Positions 47,197 to 55,299 of a stretch of 64,000 bases of DNA are shown piece after piece (positions within the stretch are counted from its first letter, which is position 1; the number at the start of each line of letters is the position of its first letter). The stretch comes from Streptococcus infantis. Lineage in GTDB: Bacteria > Bacillota > Bacilli > Lactobacillales > Streptococcaceae. The notes beneath the pieces are model-generated. The model made no database searches, was not told where the DNA came from, and was given only the letters and a program-made list of their open reading frames with translations. The position numbers and the translations under genes are program-made. The stretch spans positions 1,550,001 to 1,614,000 of the forward strand of contig NZ_CP046525.1 of NCBI RefSeq assembly GCF_021497965.1, given 5' to 3'.

Positions 47197-48009
47197 ATGA
47201 CTAAAAAAATGATTGCCGTCGATTTAGACGGAACTCTACTCAACTCTGAAAGCAAACTTTCTGACTTTACTATTGAAACAATTAAGAAAATCTCTAAAAA
47301 AGGCCACCAAGTCGTTATTGCAACTGGTCGCCCTTACCGAATGGCCAAAGATTTTTATAACCAACTTGAACTCGAAACGCCTATGATTAACTTCAACGGT
47401 TCACTTACTCATCTGCCAGGTAAGACTTGGAAATATGAAAAGTGTCTGACTGTGGACAAAAAATACCTCTTGGATATCGTAAAACGAAAAAAGGAGATTG
47501 AGGCAGACTTTATCGCTGGTGAATATCGTAAAAAGTTTTACATTACGGCCCCAGACCAAGAAATCGCCGATCCCAAATTATTTGGTGTTGAAAACTTTCG
47601 CCCTGAAAATCAATTCAAGTCTGACTTAGTGACCAAGGGGCCTAACTGTATTTTATTACAAACTAGGGCCGACGATAAATATGCACTAGCAGAAGAGATG
47701 AACAGCTTTTACAAACACCAACTCAATATTAACACTTGGGGTGGCCCTTTGAACATTCTAGAATGTACTCCAAAAGGTGTCCACAAGGCTTTTGCCCTCG
47801 AATACCTTCTCAATGTCATGAATATCGACAAACAGAATTTGATTGCCTTTGGTGACGAACATAATGACCAAGAAATGCTTTCTTTTGCAGGTAAAGGCTA
47901 TGCTATGAAAAATGCAAATCCTGCTCTCTTACCTTTCGCAGACGAGCAATTACCATTAACCAATGAAGAAGACGGAGTCGCTCACTTTTTACAAGAACGA
48001 TTCCTATAA
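47197..48009 (+). CDS. Cof-type HAD phosphatase
   Basis: The 270-residue protein has HAD motif I AVDLDGTLLNS, motif II VIATGRPY, a C2B cap in the middle (residues about 85-190), a motif III Lys and motif IV FGDEHNDQEMLSFAGKGYAMKNA. Members dephosphorylate sugar phosphates, flavins or pyridoxal phosphate; the true substrate is unknown. GGGAGG precedes the ATG. Downstream (48010-48095) no convincing + strand terminator was found. Confidence 0.93.
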   Translation: MTKKMIAVDLDGTLLNSESKLSDFTIETIKKISKKGHQVVIATGRPYRMAKDFYNQLELETPMINFNGSLTHLPGKTWKYEKCLTVDKKYLLDIVKRKKEIEADFIAGEYRKKFYITAPDQEIADPKLFGVENFRPENQFKSDLVTKGPNCILLQTRADDKYALAEEMNSFYKHQLNINTWGGPLNILECTPKGVHKAFALEYLLNVMNIDKQNLIAFGDEHNDQEMLSFAGKGYAMKNANPALLPFADEQLPLTNEEDGVAHFLQERFL

Positions 48010-48095
48010 ATCATAACCTATAAATCAGTAGTTCTATACTTTTGGCTAAAATACGGGCCATTGAGTAAAGAACTTTTTTTCATATAATTATCCAT

Positions 48096-48139
48096 AAAAA
48101 AAGGATTTGCACCTGTTTTATCCAGATCCAAATCCTTTA
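48096..48139 (-). terminator. Rho-independent terminator of lipoprotein gene
   Basis: AAAGGATTTG and CAAATCCTTT form the stem around an 18-22-base loop; T-run on the minus strand. Confidence 0.8.
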
Positions 48140-48145
48140 AAATAT

Positions 48146-48571
48146 CTATTTTTTTAAAACAATACGATCTGAAACCTCACGGTCCATGTCGTCGATAATA
48201 ATCTGGTTCTCTTCTGCCACATAAATCTTGACGTCGTCTCCGATGATGACTTTCTGATTTTCTGGTTCAAAGGTTACCTTCTTAACTTCCTGTACTCCAT
48301 CCGCTTCCACTTCTGTCCACGTTCCGGTATTACCAGTAACGACAAGCGTAATGCTATCACCCTCGTCCTGCCCCTTATAGGTACCATCCATATTGACGGT
48401 TGTAGCATTCGTAGCGCTAGCTGTTGTTGACTCAGATACCTGACTTGTTATCACTTCTGAACTAGTGCTTGCTTGTGGTGTCGAAGTTGTTTGTTCTTTT
48501 GTTGAACAAGCAACTAAAAGACTAAGACTTGCCAAAGTGGCAAGAGAAAGTGTGATTTTTTTAAATGACAT
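48146..48571 (-). CDS. Small lipoprotein of unknown function
   Basis: Start set at ATG 48571 (MSFKKITLS) after AAAGGAG. The 141-residue product has a signal peptide with lipobox LVAC at about residue 21, a Ser/Thr-rich linker of about 40 residues, and a beta-rich domain (GTYKGQDEGDSITLVVTGNTGTW, later ENQIIIDDMDREVSDRIVLKK). It is anchored on the outer membrane face. It resembles the lipoprotein that follows folC in S. pneumoniae; no function is known to me. Confidence 0.85.
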   Translation of the reverse strand: MSFKKITLSLATLASLSLLVACSTKEQTTSTPQASTSSEVITSQVSESTTASATNATTVNMDGTYKGQDEGDSITLVVTGNTGTWTEVEADGVQEVKKVTFEPENQKVIIGDDVKIYVAEENQIIIDDMDREVSDRIVLKK

Positions 48572-48655
48572 AATAGCTCCTTTCTTTTGGTGGCTAAAAG
48601 TAGCAAAAGCTGCTGAAACATTCCACCTCAACTATATCAAATAAGGGAAGGGAGG

Positions 48656-49906
48656 TCAATCAATAGATTCATAACCTATGAGGTATGCACGGACCTCTGA
48701 TATGAAGTAGAGAGAACCTGTCACAAACAGTAACTCTTTCTCCCCTGCAGAACTTTCAAAGCCATCTAAAAACTCTCGATAGGAAGCAACCTTCTGATAA
48801 TCTCCCAAGTCCTGCTCCTCCAAAGAACCTTGATAATCAAAGCTAGTAACATAGAGAGGAAGGTCTGGTAAATGTTTCGTCAGATATCCAAGCATACCAC
48901 TGTAATCTTTACGCTTTAAAGCTCCAAAAAGAATTTGAGCTTGATAACCTTGTTGATTTTTTTCCTGGATAAATTCAACCAAACGCTCCAAGGCTGGTAA
49001 GTTGTGAGCCCCATCCAGATAAATGTGCTCAGTGATAGCTTCTAGTCTTCCTGCCCATCTGGTAGCTCGCAAGGCAGCTCGTACTGCTTCTTGATCAACC
49101 TTCTCACCGCTCTGATTCATAAACAATAGAAAGGCTTGTATGGCAAGAGCTGCGTTTTCCTCTTGATAAGCCCCTTCCAAACCTAGTTTTAGTTGGTTCA
49201 GATTCGCAAGAGAAGAAGAAAAATGACCATCCTTGAAAGAAAAATCTTGGTCAGCTTGGTAGAGAGTTACTCCCAAATTATGAGCAGCCATTTGACAAAC
49301 GAGCTGAGCTTCCGGCGCTAGATTGGCAACAACGGCTGATTTACCTGACTTAAAAATCCCTGCTTTCTGCTCAGCAATTAACTCTAGACTATCACCCAAG
49401 GTCTCCTGATGATCAAAGCCGATGGACGTGATAACAGCAATATCTCCAGTTACCACATTAGTGGTATCAAGCAGTCCACCAATTCCAACTTCCAGCAAAA
49501 CCAGATCCACTTCTTGCTCCCTAAAATAGAGTAGAGCAATCAAGGTCAGCAACTCAAAAAAAGATAACTGATCGTGGGTTTCTAGAAGTTTCAGCTCCAT
49601 TTTCTTAACTTGATCAGCTATACGAATAAAATCGACATCCGATATGGGGTTTCCATTGATACAAATGCGATCATGAATGCTGACAATATGGGGCGAAGTA
49701 AAGGTCCCAACTTTCTTGCCATGAGAAACAAAAAGATCTTTCATAAAGGCAATGGTCGACCCTTTGCCATTTGTCCCCGTCACATGGATAATTGGATAGG
49801 TTTGCTCAGGATTCCCCAGTAAATCCACTGCTTTTTGCATCCGTCCCAAACCTGATCTAAAATTCAATCCAATCCTACTATGGAGCCATTTTTCTACTTC
49901 AAACAC
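48656..49906 (-). CDS. folC: Folylpolyglutamate synthase / dihydrofolate synthase
   Basis: FolC adds glutamate to folates. The 416-residue protein has the P-loop VTGTNGKGSTI, VGIGGLLDTTNVV, ITSIGFDHQETLGDSLELIAEQKAGIFKSG and the C-terminal LDGAHN. It uses a GTG start at 49906 with AAGGAGA upstream. A strong hairpin lies 23 bases before it and should stop transcription from DUF1292, so folC expression depends on readthrough or an unseen promoter. Confidence 0.95.
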   Translation of the reverse strand: MFEVEKWLHSRIGLNFRSGLGRMQKAVDLLGNPEQTYPIIHVTGTNGKGSTIAFMKDLFVSHGKKVGTFTSPHIVSIHDRICINGNPISDVDFIRIADQVKKMELKLLETHDQLSFFELLTLIALLYFREQEVDLVLLEVGIGGLLDTTNVVTGDIAVITSIGFDHQETLGDSLELIAEQKAGIFKSGKSAVVANLAPEAQLVCQMAAHNLGVTLYQADQDFSFKDGHFSSSLANLNQLKLGLEGAYQEENAALAIQAFLLFMNQSGEKVDQEAVRAALRATRWAGRLEAITEHIYLDGAHNLPALERLVEFIQEKNQQGYQAQILFGALKRKDYSGMLGYLTKHLPDLPLYVTSFDYQGSLEEQDLGDYQKVASYREFLDGFESSAGEKELLFVTGSLYFISEVRAYLIGYESID

Positions 49907-49928
49907 GCTTATCTCCTTAATCCTTAAT

Positions 49929-49957
49929 AAAAAAGCGAAGATTCTCTTCGCTTTTTA
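49929..49957. terminator. Hairpin terminator upstream of folC
   Basis: AAAAAGCGAAG and CTTCGCTTTTT pair; T-runs on both strands. On the minus strand it ends the ireB-ruvX-DUF1292 unit. Confidence 0.88.
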
Positions 49958-49997
49958 CTTCATTTGCTAGAACCTAGCTTGTTTTAATTTCAATATG

Positions 49998-50168
49998 GGG
50001 TAAAAATACCCCCCGGATGTTCCAACTCTTTCTAGTTTCTAGGAGTTGGGCTAAAAACGTTCCCCGAACTTACTTACGGTCTTTATTTTTAGCGTCAGGG
50101 TAAAAATGTTCCCCAGACGTTCCTGCTTTTTCTCATTTCTAGAAGCAGGGGTAAAAACATCCCCCGGA
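49998..50168. repeat. 100-bp-offset imperfect repeat with covarying hairpins
   Basis: Bases 49998-50068 and 50098-50168 align at a constant 100-base offset without gaps, about three quarters identical. Each holds GGGTAAAAAT, a run of C, a 7-bp stem (CCAACTC/GAGTTGG at 50022-50049; CCTGCTT/AAGCAGG at 50122-50149) and TAAAAAC. Three stem pairs change in both arms, keeping pairing. No reading frame is supported. Function unknown. Confidence 0.75.
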
Positions 50169-50177
50169 TGTTTTTAC
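50151..50177. terminator. Perfect 12-bp hairpin overlapping the DUF1292 stop codon
   Basis: GTAAAAACATCC and GGATGTTTTTAC flank CCC. The stem includes the DUF1292 stop (50174-50176) and, read on the minus strand, ends in T5, so it can act as a terminator or mRNA 3' end. Confidence 0.7.
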
Positions 50178-50479
50178 TCCTCCATAAAGCTGTTGAAGAC
50201 TTCTTCAATCATGTTCCATTCGTCGTCTGAATCTTCAGGGATTGGTTGCAATTCGCCTTCTGTTCCGTCTTCATTTTCGATGAATGAGTATGCTTGGATT
50301 TCAACTTCTCCGTTTTCATCTTCTTCTGCATTAACTGGTACAAGAAGGACATAGTTTTTACCAAATTCTTCTTTTCCATCAATAGTCAAAAGGATTTCAA
50401 ACAAAGTTTCGTTTCCTTGCTCATCTACAAGTGTAATAAGTTCACGTTCTTCGTGATCGTGGTTGTGATCGTGTGACAT
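50174..50479 (-). CDS. DUF1292 family protein (YrzB-like)
   Basis: The 101-residue acidic protein has a His-rich start ([11 protein letters not shown], a possible metal-binding patch), then the DUF1292 core ([29 protein letters not shown]) and an acidic C terminus ending in a helix ([10 protein letters not shown]). It is the third gene of ireB-ruvX-DUF1292, a set conserved in Firmicutes. Function unknown. Confidence 0.92.
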   Translation of the reverse strand: MSHDHNHDHEERELITLVDEQGNETLFEILLTIDGKEEFGKNYVLLVPVNAEEDENGEVEIQAYSFIENEDGTEGELQPIPEDSDDEWNMIEEVFNSFMEE

Positions 50480-50494
50480 AGTTTCTCCTCTGTC

Positions 50495-50914
50495 TTAAAA
50501 TTTTCTATCTAAATAATTTTGCAAAATCAATTGAGCCGCTAATTTATCAATAACTTTTTTACGCTTATTACGACTAATATCTGCTTGCTCAATCAACATG
50601 CGCTCTGCAGCAACCGTGGTTAAGCGCTCATCCTGATACTCCACTGGCAAACCAAAGAGCTCTTCCAGTTTTGCTCCGTATGCTTGACTCGCTTCCACCC
50701 GCGGTCCACTGGTATTGTTCATATTTTTAGGTAAACCAACAACAAAGCGCTCCACCTTATAGGTATCAACCAATTCTTTGAGTCGTTCAAAACCGAACTC
50801 CCCTTGTTCTTCATTGATTTGGATGATTTCGAGTCCTTGCGCTGTAAAACCTAACGGATCGCTAATCGCTACTCCTACTGTTTTGGAACCAACGTCCAAC
50901 CCCATAATTCTCAT
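50495..50914 (-). CDS. ruvX: RuvX/YqgF-family Holliday junction resolvase-like protein
   Basis: The 139-residue protein has the RNase H-like YqgF fold: [19 protein letters not shown] with catalytic Asp, [15 protein letters not shown], and [15 protein letters not shown]. Relatives process 16S rRNA ends or act in recombination. It lies between ireB (3-base gap) and DUF1292 (15 bases) in the conserved trio, sharing the ireB promoter. Confidence 0.95.
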   Translation of the reverse strand: MRIMGLDVGSKTVGVAISDPLGFTAQGLEIIQINEEQGEFGFERLKELVDTYKVERFVVGLPKNMNNTSGPRVEASQAYGAKLEELFGLPVEYQDERLTTVAAERMLIEQADISRNKRKKVIDKLAAQLILQNYLDRKF

Positions 50915-50917
50915 TGG

Positions 50918-51184
50918 TTATAGATCGACTCCTTGTCCCTTAAGGTAGTAGCGAACCAATTCTTCAACAATCTCATCGCGTTCGTATTTACGGATTTGAT
51001 TTCTTGCGTTATTGTAGCGAGGAACGTAAGCTGGGTCTCCACTGAGAACATAGCCCACAATTTGATTAATAGGGTTATACCCCTTCTCATTCAAGGAAGC
51101 ATAGACTTCTGTCAATGTTTCGCTAATCTCTTTTTTATTGGAATCGTCCAATTTAAAACGTACGGTTTCTTCAGTAAATCCCAT
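50918..51184 (-). CDS. ireB: IreB family regulatory phosphoprotein (UPF0297)
   Basis: Start at ATG 51184 ([10 protein letters not shown]) after AGAGGGTG. The 88-residue protein matches UPF0297/IreB along its whole length ([42 protein letters not shown]). In enterococci IreB is phosphorylated by the PASTA kinase IreK and limits cephalosporin resistance; the equivalent kinase here would be StkP. The N-terminal Thr residues are candidate phosphosites. Confidence 0.95.
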   Translation of the reverse strand: MGFTEETVRFKLDDSNKKEISETLTEVYASLNEKGYNPINQIVGYVLSGDPAYVPRYNNARNQIRKYERDEIVEELVRYYLKGQGVDL

Positions 51185-51214
51185 TCTAACACCCTCTTTC
51201 CTTAGAATAGTACT

Positions 51215-51243
51215 ATTATAGCACATTCACAGCCGTTCTACAA
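51215..51243 (-). promoter_or_regulatory. Promoter of ireB-ruvX-DUF1292
   Basis: TTGTAG (51238-51243, minus), 17 bp, TATAAT (51215-51220) with TGC extension. Confidence 0.75.
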
Positions 51244-51282
51244 ATCACACAGTCTGAGTTTGCCTGATTTTCTGCGACTTCT

Positions 51283-51861
51283 TTACTGGACAGTCGCACC
51301 ACTTGCAACTCGACTTACGATATACTCTTCTGGTTCGTTTTTTAATAGATTTTCCAAGCCAACATTTTTTAAATATTCGCTTTCGCTTGCCTTTTTAACA
51401 TCTAGAACTTGAAAATCATAACTGCTTTTAGTTTCAATCTCCGTTTCACTTAAGAGAGTGGTTTCGAGACTAAAACCAGGGATTTTACGAGCAGCTTGGA
51501 CTGATTCATCCTTGTCTTCCTCTTCTTTCAAGGCCGTCTTTGCTTCCTCTAATCCATGCTCGGCAATGTAGTTCTTGAGTTCTTCTGAAACTTGCCGTTT
51601 TTGCTGAATCGTTAAGGTCAAGAATTGTTTACCCTTATAGGTAATGGTATGAGTTTGCTGAACTCCATTTTCATCAGTGGGTAGGACAAGTGTCTTGGTT
51701 ACTACTGTATTGTTATTCGCATTTTCTAGGACTGGTAGAGTTGATCGGAGAGCTTCTGTTGTCGTATCTTTAGTAGGCTCCGCAGATTCTTTTTTCTGAC
51801 CACAGCCAGCTAGTAAAAATAGAAACGCAACTGTTCCGATAACTATCTTCTTCATGTTCAT
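51283..51861 (-). CDS. DUF1307-type lipoprotein
   Basis: The 192-residue protein has a signal peptide with lipobox LAGC (about residues 17-20) and a mature domain of the YehR/DUF1307 kind (VVTKTLVLPTDENGVQQTHTITYKGKQFLTLTIQQKR, then SYDFQVLDVKKA). The start may be ATG 51861 or 51855; AAGGAAAA lies just before. It sits between spxA and ireB. Function unknown; family members are surface lipoproteins. Confidence 0.85.
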   Translation of the reverse strand: MNMKKIVIGTVAFLFLLAGCGQKKESAEPTKDTTTEALRSTLPVLENANNNTVVTKTLVLPTDENGVQQTHTITYKGKQFLTLTIQQKRQVSEELKNYIAEHGLEEAKTALKEEEDKDESVQAARKIPGFSLETTLLSETEIETKSSYDFQVLDVKKASESEYLKNVGLENLLKNEPEEYIVSRVASGATVQ

Positions 51862-51881
51862 TTTTCCTTATTTACCTATCA

Positions 51882-51912
51882 AATAAGGCCAGGAGTCACT
51901 CCCAGCCTTTAT
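51882..51912 (-). terminator. Hairpin terminator after spxA
   Basis: AAGGC..GGGAG and CTCC..GCCTT pair imperfectly with ATTT tail on the minus strand. Confidence 0.65.
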
Positions 51913-51915
51913 GTT

Positions 51916-52314
51916 TTATAGTGCTGCACGTAAACGTGCTTCTGCATTTTCTACATTGCGGACAGAGCGTGGCAAGAAGGCACGAATGTCATCTTCTTTA
52001 TAGCCAACTTGCAAACGTTTCTCGTCAACAAGAATTGGGCTTTTTAGGATACGTGGTGTCTCCATTATCAAAGTGAGCACTTCATTGACACTCAAATCTT
52101 CGATATCAACTCCAAGAGCTTTAGCGTAGCGATTCTTTGATGATACAATGCTCGCAATTCCATTGTCTGTTTTTGTTAGAATATCTAATAATTCTTCTCT
52201 AGAAATCCCCTCTTTACCGAGGTTTTGTTCTTTATAACTTAACTGGTGGGCATTAAGCCAGGTTTTCGCTTTTTTACAGCTAGTACAACTTGAGACTGTA
52301 TAAATTTTGATCAT
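51916..52314 (-). CDS. spxA: Spx-family transcriptional regulator
   Basis: Spx proteins bind RNA polymerase alpha and reprogram transcription in thiol and cell-wall stress. The 132-residue protein has the redox switch CTSCKKA (a CxxC) at residues 9-12 and the arsenate-reductase-like fold (ILKSPILVDEKRLQVGYKEDDIRAFLPR). Streptococci carry two copies (SpxA1 and SpxA2); which this is cannot be read here. Ribosome site AAAGGGG. Extended -10 promoter lies 42 bases upstream. Confidence 0.93.
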   Translation of the reverse strand: MIKIYTVSSCTSCKKAKTWLNAHQLSYKEQNLGKEGISREELLDILTKTDNGIASIVSSKNRYAKALGVDIEDLSVNEVLTLIMETPRILKSPILVDEKRLQVGYKEDDIRAFLPRSVRNVENAEARLRAAL

Positions 52315-52355
52315 GTACCTACCCCTTTCGCTACATGTTACTATCAGTTTATTCT

Positions 52356-52364
52356 ATTATACCA
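52356..52364 (-). promoter_or_regulatory. Extended -10 promoter of spxA
   Basis: TGG-TATAAT on the minus strand; no good -35 seen. Confidence 0.65.
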
Positions 52365-52449
52365 TAAAAAACATCCGACTTGCGACCTATTTTTAAAAAA
52401 ATTTAACTTTTTTGCTCATTTTTCTCCTTTTTTCTTAACAAAACACGAA

Positions 52450-55110
52450 CTATAACCACTCTTGGTACTTCTTAATGTATAACTTCTTAATAACGGTGAC
52501 GCTAAACATGTACAAGAAAATAATACCGACTAAAAACAAGAAGTATGGAAGTCCCAATGGAGCTAAACGAAGGATATTCACTAGTGGGCCATAAGGTAGA
52601 CTAGTTACGAAGAAAGCCGCAACCAAAGTTGTAAAAATCACAAGCCAAGCTGGTCTGCTTTGTACAAAAGGAACTTTTGCTGTACGAAGCATATGGATAA
52701 CCATAGTTTGAGACCACATAGATTCGATGAACCATCCTGTTTGGAACAAGATAATAAACTGAAGGGCAGATTCAGAACCATGAACATAATGATAGCCTGT
52801 CACAAAAGGAACAATGATAAAATAGAGGAAAATAAAGGTCAAAATATCAAAGATAGATGAAATTGGACCCATCCAAACCATAAATCGCGTAATAGATTTT
52901 GCTTCCCATGTATGGGGTTGTTTGAGGAAGTCTTGATCCACATTATCAAATGGCAATGCCACACAAGACAAATCATAGACTAGGTTTAAAACAATGAGAT
53001 GAACAGGAGCCATTGGTAAAAATGGCAAGAAGATACTCGCAACAAGGAGTGAGAAGATATTCCCAAAGTTTGAACTGACGGTCATCTTGATGTACTTTGT
53101 CATGTTGGCGTAGACCTTACGACCTTCAACGATACCAGTTTCAAGAACCATGAGATCCTTGTCTAACAAAATAACATCCGCTGTTTCTTTGGCAATGTCT
53201 ACTGCTGTATCTACAGAAATACCGACATCTGCTACCTTCATAGATGGGGCATCATTAATACCGTCACCCATATAACCAACACCGTGACCATTTCTCTTTA
53301 ACTGTAGAATGATACGCGCTTTTTGGTCAGGTGACAATTTAGCAAAGACTGTTACTTTTTCAACCACTTCTGCCAATTCTTGGTCTGTCATTTGGTCGAT
53401 CTCAGCGCCCAAAAGGATGTGTTCAACATCCAAACCAACCTTTTCACAGATGGCTTGGGTTACTTTTTCATTATCCCCAGTTAAAATTTTTGTTTTGACA
53501 CCATGCTCAAGTAGAGCTTGAATAGCGGGTGCTGCAGATGGTTTTGGTGGGTCCAAAAAGGCAAGGTAACCCGTAAGGATCATGTCACTTTCATCAGTCA
53601 CAGCATAGGCATAGTCTTCACGTAGACCTGACTTGTAACCAACACCTAAGACACGCAAACCTTGACGGTTTAATTGACCAACTTCTGCCAACACTTCTTG
53701 ACGAATGTCTTCAGTAAGAGGGATGACTTCTCCACGGTACTCCACATGTGTCGAAATGTTCAACATTTCTTCTAAAGCGCCTTTGGTAACCATACTAACG
53801 ACATTGCTATCATCTTTGACAATGACACTCATGCGTCTACGTTCAAAATCAAATGGAAGTTCGTCGATTTTTTGGAAGCTAGTATCCAAATTTTGTAGAA
53901 TAGCATGTTCTTTAGCTTCTTTTTCAGTTCTACTGATAATGGCACGGTCCATCAAGTTTTTCAAACCGGTTTGAAAATGTGAATTTAGATAGGCTCTTCT
54001 TAAGACTGCCATATCCAAATCGCCATGGATATCTAATGGGTATTCTAAAACAATCTCATCTTGCGTTAAAGTTCCAGTTTTGTCCGTACATAGGATATCG
54101 ATTGCTCCTAAGTCCTGGATAGCATTGAGTTTTTTGATGACCACTTTTTCCTTGGCCATGATAATGGAACCTTTGGCCAAGCTGGCTGTAATAATCATTG
54201 GTAGCATTTCTGGTGTAAGTCCAACACCAACGCTCAAGGCAAAAACTCCAGCCTCTAGCCAGTCTCCGTCGGTCAAACCATTTGCGAAAAACACAATTGG
54301 AACCATGATAAGCATCAAGCGGATCAAGAGCCAAGAAATGCTGTTCATTTCACGTTCAAAAGAAGTTGGTTCATCATAGGTATTGAGGGTTTGCTCAATG
54401 GCCCCCATCATGGTGTCATCACCAACTGCTAGAACCATAGCTGTAGCACTGCCTGAGATAACGTTTGTCCCCATGAATGCCAAAGATTCTGCTTCTAGTA
54501 GGCTATCTACATTTTGATTGGTGGCTTTATTTAAAGCAAGCTTTTCGACTGCATCACTTTCTCCAGTCAAACCTGACTGTTGAACAAAAAAGTCTCGTGA
54601 TTCAAATAAGATGACATCTGCTGGAATCATATCTCCAGCGCTCAATTTCACGAGGTCTCCAACAACCAAGTCATCGATGGGTAACTCTTGTTCAAGACCA
54701 TCGCGAATAACAGTTGCTGTATTGACAATCATTTTTGAAAGATTGGTTGTTGCCTTGTCACTCCGCAATTCTTGGACAAAACGGATGCCTCCTGAAATCA
54801 AAACCAAGACAACAATAATGATAGAGGTTGTCGGGTCCTCTTGACCAGGTTTGGCAAGCCAGACGTTTGTAACGAGAGAGATAAAGGCAATCACAAGCAA
54901 AATGATTGTGAAAGGATTGATAATGGACTCATAAATCTTTTTAAAGATGGAATCCTCTTGACCCTTTGTGATGGTGTTTTCACCATATAGGTCACGGTTT
55001 TCTTCGACTTGTTCTGAATCTAAGCCTTTTAGACTTGTATGGTAAAAAGCTAGACTTTCTTTGAATGGAGTTTGAATAGCTGTTGCTAGTCTTTCTTTTG
55101 TAGTTTTCAT
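52450..55110 (-). CDS. mgtA: P-type Mg2+-importing ATPase (P3B type)
   Basis: The 886-residue ATPase has TGES (actuator), DKTGTLT (phosphorylated Asp), KGA in the nucleotide-binding domain and GDGINDAPSMK hinge, with ten membrane helices. P3B features are LPFDFERRRMSV, NLVYDLSCVALPFDNVD and a two-helix C-terminal bundle. It imports Mg2+ along its gradient. Expression is controlled by an M-box riboswitch and probably by a short upstream ORF, consistent with Mg2+ as the substrate. AGGAG precedes the ATG by 6 bases. Confidence 0.95.
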   Translation of the reverse strand: MKTTKERLATAIQTPFKESLAFYHTSLKGLDSEQVEENRDLYGENTITKGQEDSIFKKIYESIINPFTIILLVIAFISLVTNVWLAKPGQEDPTTSIIIVVLVLISGGIRFVQELRSDKATTNLSKMIVNTATVIRDGLEQELPIDDLVVGDLVKLSAGDMIPADVILFESRDFFVQQSGLTGESDAVEKLALNKATNQNVDSLLEAESLAFMGTNVISGSATAMVLAVGDDTMMGAIEQTLNTYDEPTSFEREMNSISWLLIRLMLIMVPIVFFANGLTDGDWLEAGVFALSVGVGLTPEMLPMIITASLAKGSIIMAKEKVVIKKLNAIQDLGAIDILCTDKTGTLTQDEIVLEYPLDIHGDLDMAVLRRAYLNSHFQTGLKNLMDRAIISRTEKEAKEHAILQNLDTSFQKIDELPFDFERRRMSVIVKDDSNVVSMVTKGALEEMLNISTHVEYRGEVIPLTEDIRQEVLAEVGQLNRQGLRVLGVGYKSGLREDYAYAVTDESDMILTGYLAFLDPPKPSAAPAIQALLEHGVKTKILTGDNEKVTQAICEKVGLDVEHILLGAEIDQMTDQELAEVVEKVTVFAKLSPDQKARIILQLKRNGHGVGYMGDGINDAPSMKVADVGISVDTAVDIAKETADVILLDKDLMVLETGIVEGRKVYANMTKYIKMTVSSNFGNIFSLLVASIFLPFLPMAPVHLIVLNLVYDLSCVALPFDNVDQDFLKQPHTWEAKSITRFMVWMGPISSIFDILTFIFLYFIIVPFVTGYHYVHGSESALQFIILFQTGWFIESMWSQTMVIHMLRTAKVPFVQSRPAWLVIFTTLVAAFFVTSLPYGPLVNILRLAPLGLPYFLFLVGIIFLYMFSVTVIKKLYIKKYQEWL

Positions 55111-55133
55111 TGGTTTCTCCTATCTATATGAAT

Positions 55134-55162
55134 AGTGATTTCATACACAGGGACCAATCACT
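55134..55162 (-). promoter_or_regulatory. Alternative hairpin before mgtA
   Basis: AGTGATT (55156-55162) and AATCACT (55134-55140), minus strand, can pair in competition with the longer hairpin 55142-55205, since both use 55156-55162. It lies 12 bases upstream of the mgtA ribosome site. Confidence 0.5.
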
Positions 55163-55205
55163 TTATAAGGACAGAACGACACAAATCAGCGATTGGCTGT
55201 GTATG
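55142..55205 (-). promoter_or_regulatory. Long hairpin spanning the end of the mgtA upstream ORF
   Basis: CATACACAGCCAATCGCT (55188-55205, minus) pairs with AGTGATTGG and CTGTGTATG (55142-55162) across 18 pairs, one G-U, with a 3-base bulge. The 5' arm is inside the upstream ORF (codons 10-16), the 3' arm lies after its stop. A translating ribosome would open it. Confidence 0.75.
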
Positions 55206-55234
55206 TGCGGTTCTGGATGATCGTCAATTTGCAT
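55163..55234 (-). CDS. Short upstream ORF (leader peptide) of mgtA
   Basis: A 23-codon ORF starts at ATG 55234, 7 bases after a strong AAAGGAG. It reads MQIDDHPEPHIH... and ends at TAA 55163, 52 bases before mgtA. The early Asp/Glu/Pro cluster (DDHPEP) resembles the enterobacterial MgtL peptides (MEPDPTP...), whose acidic/proline stretch destabilises the ribosome at low Mg2+. It is too short for ordinary gene finders. Sequence resemblance and the flanking hairpins support a regulatory peptide; function is inference. Confidence 0.7.
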   Translation of the reverse strand: MQIDDHPEPHIHSQSLICVVLSL

Positions 55235-55257
55235 CGTTTGTCTCCTTTCTTTGTTTT

Positions 55258-55295
55258 AAAACAGCAGAAAGTCCTGCCATAAAATGGCAGGACTA
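55258..55295 (-). terminator. Candidate M-box expression-platform hairpin
   Basis: AGTCCTGCCAT and ATGGCAGGACT form a perfect 11-bp stem (55270-55294) followed by TTCTGCTGTTTT. CTGTTTT can also pair with AAAACAG at the M-box 3' edge, which offers alternative folds. The T-tract is broken, so termination strength is uncertain. Confidence 0.65.
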
Positions 55296-55299
55296 AAAA

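Noticed and set aside
52393-52419. Micro-ORF MSKKVKFF with AAGGAG between mgtA and spxA
   Set aside because: Eight codons ending in an AT-rich stretch. The ribosome-like site may be chance in an A-rich region, and no structure links it to spxA.
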